Program-made: the position numbers and the translations under genes | Assembly: GCF_002904345.1 (NCBI RefSeq) | Contig: NZ_PEIH01000005.1 | Span: 922,449 to 986,448 of the forward strand | Source: Bacteroidetes bacterium endosymbiont of Geopemphigus sp. | GTDB lineage: Bacteria > Bacteroidota > Bacteroidia > Flavobacteriales > Blattabacteriaceae | DNA: 64,000 nucleotides | Direction of reading: 5' to 3' | In this document: piece by piece, positions 57,340-64,000 of the stretch | Numbering within the stretch: position 1 is the stretch's first letter | Layout of the letters: every line of letters begins with the position of its first letter | The notes under the pieces: model-generated | Told to the model about the DNA's origin: nothing | Databases searched by the model: none | The model's input: only the letters and a program-made list of their open reading frames with translations

Positions 57340-58278
57340 CTATAGTGTTTTGAGGGCATTTTCCGCAGGATCTATCGTAACACGTTCAGGAAGATATTTT
57401 AAAATAGTTTCTCTGAGTTTTTCAGCCGTAACATGTGTATAAAGTTCCGTAGTGATAATACTTTCATGGCCTAATATCTGCTGTATAACCTGTAAATCAG
57501 CACCTCTTTCAAGAAGGTGCGTTGCACATGAATGACGAAAAGTATGTGGGCTTATAGGCTTGGAAATACCAGCTTTCGCCGCAAGATTTTTGATAAGCGT
57601 AAAAATCATCACACGACTCAATTTTTCACCTCTGCGATTTAAAAATATGAAGTCTTCATGACGTTTCTTAGGAGTTATGGTACTACGCGTATTCTCTATA
57701 TAATTTTCCATGAGCATTTTACAATGCTGATTAACAGGTATTAATCTTCTTTTATTTCCCTTTCCAAGTACGCTGATCAGATCTTCTTGCAGATGTAAAT
57801 CCGAAAACTTCAACTGAATCAACTCAGAAACACGCAAACCACATCCGTAGAGCACCTCTAAAATGACTCGGTTTCTTTTTCCTTCGGGTTCATTTAAATC
57901 TATGCTGTGAATAATATCGTTGATTTCTTTTAGAGTAAGTGTATTAGGTAATTTTCTGCTTATTTTAGGTGATTCTAAAAATTCACTGGGATTATCTTTT
58001 CTATAGTTTTCACTGACAAGAAATTTACAGAAGCTTTTTATGGTAGAGATCAAACGTGCTTGCGTTCTCTCTGAATAACCTGCCTTCACTACATCATAAA
58101 TAAGTTGTAAAAGCTGTGTAGGAGTCATCATGGCAGGAAGCGTTTTTGGGTGTTTTTCTTGAAAATAATCAGCTACTTTGTTGATATCACGTGTGTAGTT
58201 CTCCACAGAATTCTGTGCTAGACATCTTTCTAGTTTTAAATAATTCGTATAATTTTCTATAAATTTTTTCCAGCTCAT
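57340..58278 (-). CDS. xerD: tyrosine recombinase XerD
   Basis: 312 residues. It resolves chromosome dimers at dif with XerC-type partners. An N-terminal SAM-like domain (YTNYLKLERCLAQNSVENYT) precedes the catalytic domain with all active residues: Arg in GCGLRVSELIQLKFSD, Lys in GKGNKRRLIPV, HTFRHSCATHLLERGAD (His, Arg), GHESIITTELYTHV (His and Tyr). It lies downstream of the S41 protease remnant on the same strand. No dif-like site was picked out. Confidence 0.93.
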   Translation of the reverse strand: MSWKKFIENYTNYLKLERCLAQNSVENYTRDINKVADYFQEKHPKTLPAMMTPTQLLQLIYDVVKAGYSERTQARLISTIKSFCKFLVSENYRKDNPSEFLESPKISRKLPNTLTLKEINDIIHSIDLNEPEGKRNRVILEVLYGCGLRVSELIQLKFSDLHLQEDLISVLGKGNKRRLIPVNQHCKMLMENYIENTRSTITPKKRHEDFIFLNRRGEKLSRVMIFTLIKNLAAKAGISKPISPHTFRHSCATHLLERGADLQVIQQILGHESIITTELYTHVTAEKLRETILKYLPERVTIDPAENALKTL

Positions 58279-58296
58279 AGTTAACTTTAATTGAGT

Positions 58297-59850
58297 TTAA
58301 TTTAAAATTTGCCTATCATTATTAGTATTAAGCACCTTGTAAAAGACTTTTTTCCGAAAAGTTGATATACCTATAAAGGCTTCCAAGTACAACGCTACGC
58401 TTTCGCGATCCTTACTATCTAATTCGGCGGCTCGATTTGATTTTGAAAACATTTTTTTTATGATTTCTTTTCCATTAAATCTTTTCATAAATGTTTTAAT
58501 ATCATACCTCATTAACAATTCTCGATATTTATCCACATATAAAGGTGCCAGGTCATTTAAAATATCAAGAGCTTGAGGATTGTCAAGCCATTTTTAAATT
58601 CTGCAGTATCTCTGGGAACAAACATATCCGGATAGATTCCGCCATACGTCCAGGAAAGGCAATTGCTTTTGGAAATCTTGGAACTTAAAAAATCCTTATC
58701 ATGTGGAGGATTCTTATGCAAAAGTACATATTTGTTAATTTCTTCTATATTTTTTCTATATATATTTTTTCTATTGAAGTGATTTTTCTGAATGCTTTTT
58801 CCGATAAGTGTACAGTAAGTGGCTACCGTTAAACGTAGTATGGAACCATCTCCAAGGTTGATTTTTTCTTGAATAGAGGACTTTCTTGATGAGGGACTTC
58901 CTATGTATAAGACCTCTTTGATGATCCCTGAACGGCACTTTCTAAAACTTCGCTTGAAGAGGCTAATTTTTTATTAATAAGGATATAAAGATTCCCTTTT
59001 TCAAATCTTCCGTTGCCGCTAGCGTAGTAATATTGAAAGTTTCCGATTTCTTCTTTGGTGAAGATGATAAGTTGTCTTTTTTCAAGAAACTCATCAGTAA
59101 TATTCTTAGCTATATCTAAACGACCTACCGGGTTATTTCTCAGATCGAGCGCCAGCTCTTTCATATCTTTAGCTTTGAGCGGTCAAATTCCTCAAGAGAA
59201 TGTTTGCCGAAACGACTAAGTTCAATGTATCCTATATAATTGTTTAGCATATAAGCCACTTTAATGATAGGAGTGATGATCTTTTGTTTTTTTATCAAAA
59301 CGTTTACAAGGGATTTATCATTAAGGATGGTTAATGCTACGATATTAATGTTCCCTTTATTAAAAAATTCTTTAATCTCTCTCTTGAGGGTTCTTTTCTG
59401 TGATTTTTTGACCATTTATCTTAAACATCCGATTTCCGGGAGTGTGAGTATATTATTTATTAACACTCTCTTTTAAAACTCTCGTAATCACGTGAATATC
59501 CTGAATAAGACGGTATTCCATACCGGAACTCATATATTCTTCTTTGAGAAATTCGCGAGCTTTATCAGACTTTTCTTTGGGAATATAAGTGCTGTGTGTA
59601 TCTCTAGTTGACCGATAACATGTTGAATTGTTTTATTGATAATTCGATCTCTATTAACTTCTTTAATATATTTAGTTTCTATAAAACTTAGAAATCTCTT
59701 AATTTTTTGCTCTTTATCGCTATAAGAAACTTGTGTAACCTTTTTCTTATTGGTTATCACCCAGTCGGTATACCGACCTAAGTAGAAACCTGACATTAAT
59801 GAAAGAGCGATGAAGAAAGCGCCCACTGAAAAGGCATAAAAATTCTTCAT
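58297..59850 (-). pseudogene. S41 C-terminal processing protease, degraded
   Basis: Minus-strand pieces cover the whole protease. The ATG at 59850 opens a membrane anchor (FSVGAFFIALSLMSGFYLGR), then YIKEVNRDRIINKTIQHV. After a shift comes SGMEYRLIQDIHVITRVLKE, where the PDZ domain should lie. Later frames give YMLNNYIGYIELSRFGKHSL, LALDLRNNPVGRLDIAKNIT, KGNLYILINKKLASSSEVLE and KYRELLMRYDIKTFMKRFNG. LASSSEVL is the catalytic-serine block. At least four frameshifts. CtpA-type proteases trim envelope proteins. It is followed by xerD and preceded by comEB, a gene order seen in Flavobacteriia. Confidence 0.88.
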
Positions 59851-59856
59851 CGATAG

Positions 59857-60276
59857 CTATTTAATCTCTATCTGTTGCGTTTTTACCTGAGCCTGACGAA
59901 GAAATTCTAGACCTGAAAGGTCTCTATAGGGAGTGAGATAAATCACTCTTTGAATACCGCATTGATGAATGAGCTTACTGCATTCACGACAAGGGGAAGA
60001 GGTAATATATAAGGTAGCGCCTTTGCAGGAATTTGTGGAAGCAGCTACTTTCAATATGGCATTCGCTTCAGCATGCAGAACATACCATTTCGTATAGCCT
60101 TGTTCATCTTCACATACGTTATCAAACCCAGCAGGAGTTCCATTGTATCCGTCGGAAATGATCATTCGATCTTTTACAATAATGGCGCCAACTTGTTTTC
60201 GATTGCAATATGATAATTTTCCCCACTCAAGAGCCATGTTCATATACGCGAAATCATATTTATTTAAGGTGTTCAT
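59857..60276 (-). CDS. comEB: deoxycytidylate deaminase
   Basis: 139 residues. Zinc-dependent dCMP deaminase (ComEB family) that makes dUMP for thymidylate synthesis. The zinc site is VLHAEANAIL (His, Glu) and SSPCRECSKLI (two Cys). VKDRMIISDGYNGTPAGFDN is the family substrate loop. It starts 6 bases upstream of the dead S41 protease and would have led that operon. Confidence 0.95.
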   Translation of the reverse strand: MNTLNKYDFAYMNMALEWGKLSYCNRKQVGAIIVKDRMIISDGYNGTPAGFDNVCEDEQGYTKWYVLHAEANAILKVAASTNSCKGATLYITSSPCRECSKLIHQCGIQRVIYLTPYRDLSGLEFLRQAQVKTQQIEIK

Positions 60277-60486
60277 CTGGATGATAAAAAGTTTTGATGG
60301 ACTTGCTAATGTATCTATTATAAAAAAATCTCAACTTAACTGTACGTTGTAAACTTTTAGTCATTTATTAAAAAGCTGTATTTTAATAATTATTACCATA
60401 AGTTAATTGTACATACTAAAATACAAAAATATTAAAAAGCTCTTTTATATCAAATTCTGATTGTCTTTTTAGATTTTTAAATCCCT

Positions 60487-60494
60487 TAATTTTG
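60487..60494 (+). promoter_or_regulatory. putative promoter for lepA (TTG and TAATTTTG)
   Basis: Exact TAnnTTTG match 19 bases before the lepA ATG, with a TTG at 60461-60463, 23 bases upstream, a normal Bacteroidota spacing. Confidence 0.6.
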
Positions 60495-60513
60495 CAAAAA
60501 ATATCATCCTTAG

Positions 60514-62310
60514 ATGAAATTCATTCGAAACTTCTGCATCATCGCTCATATAGATCACGGCAAGAGCACTTTAGCTGATCGACTGCTCGAGCGCACTCAA
60601 ACCATCAGTGAAAGGGAAAGAAAAAATCAACTGCTCGATAATATGGATCTTGAGCGTGAACGAGGCATCACTATTAAAAGCCATGCGATACAAATGGATT
60701 ATCAATATCAGGGAACTTCTTATATACTTAACCTTATAGATACGCCTGGACATGTGGACTTTTCTTATGAAGTTTCACGATCTATTGCCGCTTGCGAAGG
60801 CGCTTTGCTTGTGGTCGACGCAACCCAGAGCATACAGGCGCAAACGATCTCAAACCTTTATTTAGCACTGGAAAATGATTTAACCATTATACCTGTTTTG
60901 AATAAAATTGACTTACCCGGGGCCAACCTGGAGGAAGTGATCGATGATATGGTCGATCTTATCGGCTGCTCATCAGAGGAGGTCATTCGCGCTAGCGCCA
61001 AAGAAGGCATAGGTATTGATGAGATTCTTCAAGCTATCATCCACCGAATCCCATCGCCCAAGGGAGATCCTTTAGCGCCTTTGCAGGCAATCATTTTTGA
61101 TTCGGTATACAATCCTTTTCGTGGAGTAGAGGCTTACTTTCGGATTATGAACGGAGAGATTCACAAAGGACAGAAAATAAAATTTATGGCCACCGAGCGG
61201 ATGTACCATGCCGATGAAATCGGAACGCTCAAGCTCAAAAAAATGCCGAGAGAAAAAATAGGCCCTGGAGATGTAGGTTATCTTATTTCGGGTATAAAAG
61301 ATGCTTTGGAGGTCAAGGTAGGCGATACCCTTACGGGAGCGGATCTTTCGGCCGACACCCCTATAGAGGGATTTAAAGAGGTCAAGTCTATGGTCTTTGC
61401 AGGTATCTATCCGGTAGATACTAAAGAATATGAAGAGCTTCGTGCTTCTATTGAAAAGCTTCGCCTAAATGACGTTTCCCTTACTTTTGTTCCGGAAGCC
61501 TCCGTTGCTTTGGGTTTTGGCTTTCGATGTGGTTTTTTAGGTATGCTGCATATGGATATCATCCAGGAGCGCTTAGAACGTGAATACAATATGACGGTAA
61601 TCACTACGGTTCCGAATGTTTCCTATAAGGCTTTTTTGAAAAAATATCCTCATAAGTCCTTCTGGGTCAACAACCCTTCGGATATGCCTGATCCTTCAAA
61701 TCTGGAAAAATTAGAGGAACCTTATATCAAAGCCTCGATCATTACCCTATCGCAGTATGTAGGAGCAGTGATGTCTTTATGCATTGAAAAGAGAGGACTA
61801 ATTAAAAATCAGTCTTATCTCACGACGCAGCGGGTAGAGTTGATCTTTGAAATGCCTCTGGCCGAGGTGGTTTTTGATTTTTATGACAAGCTTAAAACCA
61901 TTTCCAAAGGCTATGCCTCTTTTGATTACAGTCCCCTGGATTATCGTTTTTCCGATCTGGTTCGAGTAGATGTGTTGATCAACGCTCAGCCCGTGGATGC
62001 CCTTTCGGCTTTGGTGGATCGAAGCAACGCTTTTTATATAGGAAAAAAAATGTGTGAAAAACTGCGAGAGCTCATCCCAAGACAGCAATTCGAGATCCCC
62101 CTGCAGGCAACCATAGGAAGCAAGGTCATCGCCCGAGAGACCATTAAGGCCCTTCGAAAGGATGTTACGGCTAAATGTTACGGAGGGGACATCTCGCGAA
62201 AGCGTAAGCTTCTGGAAAAACAGAAACAGGGAAAGAAAAAAATGCGGCAAATCGGTAAAGTCGAAGTGCCGCAGTCAGCCTTTATGGCAGTTCTCAAGCT
62301 CGGAGATTGA
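60514..62310 (+). CDS. lepA: elongation factor 4 (LepA)
   Basis: 598 residues, full length. A ribosome-associated GTPase that back-translocates or assists assembly. It has G1 [28 protein letters not shown]3 DTPGHVDF, G4 NKID, and the LepA-specific C-terminal domain with [20 protein letters not shown]. It is intact and stands alone; downstream sequence is debris. Confidence 0.97.
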   Translation: MKFIRNFCIIAHIDHGKSTLADRLLERTQTISERERKNQLLDNMDLERERGITIKSHAIQMDYQYQGTSYILNLIDTPGHVDFSYEVSRSIAACEGALLVVDATQSIQAQTISNLYLALENDLTIIPVLNKIDLPGANLEEVIDDMVDLIGCSSEEVIRASAKEGIGIDEILQAIIHRIPSPKGDPLAPLQAIIFDSVYNPFRGVEAYFRIMNGEIHKGQKIKFMATERMYHADEIGTLKLKKMPREKIGPGDVGYLISGIKDALEVKVGDTLTGADLSADTPIEGFKEVKSMVFAGIYPVDTKEYEELRASIEKLRLNDVSLTFVPEASVALGFGFRCGFLGMLHMDIIQERLEREYNMTVITTVPNVSYKAFLKKYPHKSFWVNNPSDMPDPSNLEKLEEPYIKASIITLSQYVGAVMSLCIEKRGLIKNQSYLTTQRVELIFEMPLAEVVFDFYDKLKTISKGYASFDYSPLDYRFSDLVRVDVLINAQPVDALSALVDRSNAFYIGKKMCEKLRELIPRQQFEIPLQATIGSKVIARETIKALRKDVTAKCYGGDISRKRKLLEKQKQGKKKMRQIGKVEVPQSAFMAVLKLGD

Positions 62311-63424
62311 TCATTTAAGGCTAAGCTGTTCCTTTTGCTATACGATTTTCACTTTCTGAATTTCTCACCAGAGTAGCAAACGTATTCTTTTCTTGTATAT
62401 TGAGACTGTTTTCTAGTTTATTTCTTTCACCTCCGGGAAGAGGTACTTGTTTCAGCGGACCGATAAAGATTCCTGCCTATCTACGCAAAAGTTCCTAAAA
62501 AGTCTCTTTCTCTCTTCCGATAATAAAATTCTATAGGAGGGGGTGTTACCGTTCGCAACAGCTCTAGCCCCGTCGAAAGTATAGTCCAGAGCGCCTTTTT
62601 TCTTTTGTTGATTTTCATCAGGTTTTTGACAAATTTTTTTTTGAGCCTTTATAAGCAGATTTAGAAAGATTTACGGTAGTTCAATCAGATATCGATGCTG
62701 GACGCTTCAGAACATTAGTTGTTACTGTTCCTTTTGGATGACTTCTGGCTTTTGCTCTATAGAGGTTCTTTTTGCCGTTTGTAGTCCAGTAGAATATTGA
62801 TTTTTAATTGATTTCACAGATTTTTGATTCTATTTCCTTTGCTGATCTTTTAATTTATCTATTATACCTATACCACCTCTAATACCCAAATCCACAAGAT
62901 TAATCAAACCCCAAATAAGCCAATCTACCTCTTTTCCAATTTTCTTAATAACTGGATTTTTACTTTTTTTTTATGACTTATATCCTCGAAAGCTTTTAGT
63001 ATGAAATACCAAAGACTATTTTTTTTCTCAGATTCTCTTTCTTGAGTGTTTGCAGCATTTAGAGATTGAGATTCTTCTTTAGCTGGATCTTTCCTTTTTA
63101 AGGCTAGATTTTTGCTTTCCAAAAATGTTGTAGTTCTTATTTTTAGTAATTTTTATATTTATCATTTTAAACTTCTTCTTTCAGAGAATCTTATCCCTTG
63201 AGAGCAAATATATTATCTTATATTAAATTAAAAAAGAAAACTAAATTAACATATAGTTAACTATTAAAGAAGCTTATCTTATTATAAAAGCTTGAGAAAA
63301 ATCATCGCTCTGCTTTTTGACAGAATCTTATGGGAATGCTCTTGATTTATCGTTTTTTTTCTCTGTCTTCTTAAGTTTTTTTTACATTATCCCTTTGCGA
63401 GGTTTATTTTATGTGGAAAATTCT
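62311..63424. other. 1.1 kb debris downstream of lepA
   Basis: Mostly closed in all frames. On the minus strand an opening at 62925-63122 (NLALKRKDPAKEESQSLNAA, then a basic end) continues after a stop as LIWGLINLVDLGIRGGIGII and further broken pieces to about 62400. This suggests one dead gene with a charged head and a hydrophobic centre. Family not recognised. It lies on the same strand as the traO-like remnant and could be from the same element. Confidence 0.4.
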
Positions 63425-64000
63425 TTAATAATTAAAGATATATTTTATTCCCATTCCTAAGTTCATATAAAAATCTTTCAGATCGGATTTTCTCATATAA
63501 CGTTCTCTGGCGTTGAGGATAAAAATCCAGCGATCGCTTAAAAAACTCCGTTTCAGTCCCTGAAAATCCGCCATATAAAAAACGATCCTTAAGCGTGGAA
63601 TTATCTATGGTGTTTTCATAGCCCGCGCTCGCTCCGATTCCTAAACTAGGAAACACATCTTTGTCGTGGTTTTCCTATACAGATATCCAGTAAAAATATC
63701 CCCGGAATACTGTTGCACCTTATACAAAAGCTCCCCATTTTGGTATTTTTTTACTAAAATAAGCACCATATGTCTAGCAATTTCTGTTAGAGGTGTATAT
63801 TTGATACTGCTAAATTTAAATAATAACCACGAGTGGTCTTCTTTTTTTAAGAAATTTAAAATTATCTAAAAAAACCTACGCTTAGCTGCCATTCGATTTA
63901 GCTGCCATTCGATCTGCTCGGGCAGATAACGTTACGCCTGCATGGCTTGAGCACCCCAGGATAAAAAAATAGATAAGGTCCATATGAGTTTCTTTATCAT
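63425..64000 (-). pseudogene. traO: conjugative-transfer protein TraO-like remnant
   Basis: Minus-strand pieces follow TraO of Bacteroidota conjugative elements. The ATG at the window edge opens a signal peptide (IKKLIWTLSIFLSWGAQA), then after a stop RYLPEQIEWQL, in another frame GYYLNLAVSN, later VFPSLGIGASAGYENTI and DRFLYGG, and at the end MNLGMGIKYIFNY. The intact protein (about 190 residues) is a small outer-membrane barrel encoded near the end of tra operons. A 16-base tandem duplication and several stops break it. Other tra genes, if any, would be beyond the window. Confidence 0.65.
63883..63914. repeat. 16-bp tandem duplication in traO-like remnant
   Basis: Two adjacent 16-base units (TAGCTGCCATTCGATT and the same with a final C) lie in the remnant's N-terminal part. 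Because 16 is not a multiple of three the duplication shifts the frame. Confidence 0.85.

Noticed and set aside
1-64000. CRISPR array, rRNA operon, tmRNA, RNase P RNA or intact insertion sequence
   Set aside because: No regularly spaced repeats, no rRNA or known RNA landmarks and no transposase frame were seen on either strand.

Overview
The window reads as part of the chromosome of an AT-rich, host-associated member of the Bacteroidota, most likely from the Flavobacteriia lineage, that is in the middle of genome reduction. The lineage call rests on gene order and gene families typical of that group: ruvA followed by sprA and gcvH, acpP-fabF-IPExxxVDY-pyk, ricT-gldH-PBP1A, a fused ccoNO cytochrome oxidase gene, a DUF2480 gene, a DUF7033-type deacetylase, and recurrent promoters of the form TAnnTTTG. 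About 40 genes are intact and carry the catalytic motifs expected of them. At least 13 further genes can be recognised only as frameshifted, stop-ridden or internally deleted remnants, so coding density is low and several stretches of 0.5 to 3 kb hold nothing readable.

Layout. 1-5.2 kb is a graveyard of accessory genes: an efflux-adaptor-like fragment, a small coiled-coil/membrane protein, an ankyrin-repeat remnant and an OTU-protease-like remnant, the last two being the kind of protein intracellular bacteria use on eukaryotic hosts. 5.2-13.7 kb holds ruvA, a 5.5 kb wreck of the type IX secretion/gliding gene sprA, a gcvH pseudogene with five in-frame stops, hflX and a Crp/Fnr regulator. 13.8-23.1 kb is an almost complete cbb3 oxidase locus (ccoI, S, NO, Q, P, G, H and a SafE-like protein). 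23.1-30.9 kb has malic enzyme, a deacetylase-like protein, pnuC, a phosphopantetheinyl transferase, remnants of radC, recX and an MGMT-like gene, then PII-amtB. 32.4-37.3 kb has mrp, nfu, korA and pgi. 37.3-41 kb is mostly debris with two long perfect inverted repeats.

41-53 kb carries acpP, fabF, an IPExxxVDY-type protein, pyk, an aminopeptidase P, gltX, a GroES paralogue, coaD, ricT, a gldH pseudogene, PBP1A and tRNA-Leu(CAA). 53-62.3 kb has remnants of rlpA, rnhB and an S41 protease between intact DUF2480, lpxB, xerD, comEB and lepA genes. The last 1.7 kb is debris ending in what looks like a conjugative-transfer traO remnant.

Together the intact genes describe a cell that respires at low oxygen, runs glycolysis, can import ammonium, and builds peptidoglycan, lipid A and fatty acids. 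It has lost gliding/T9SS (sprA, gldH), the glycine-cleavage H protein, and several repair or envelope-trimming functions (radC, recX, MGMT-like, rnhB, rlpA, S41 protease). No CRISPR array, rRNA or intact insertion sequence was seen. Identifications rest on reading the translated sequence against remembered family features; no database search was run.
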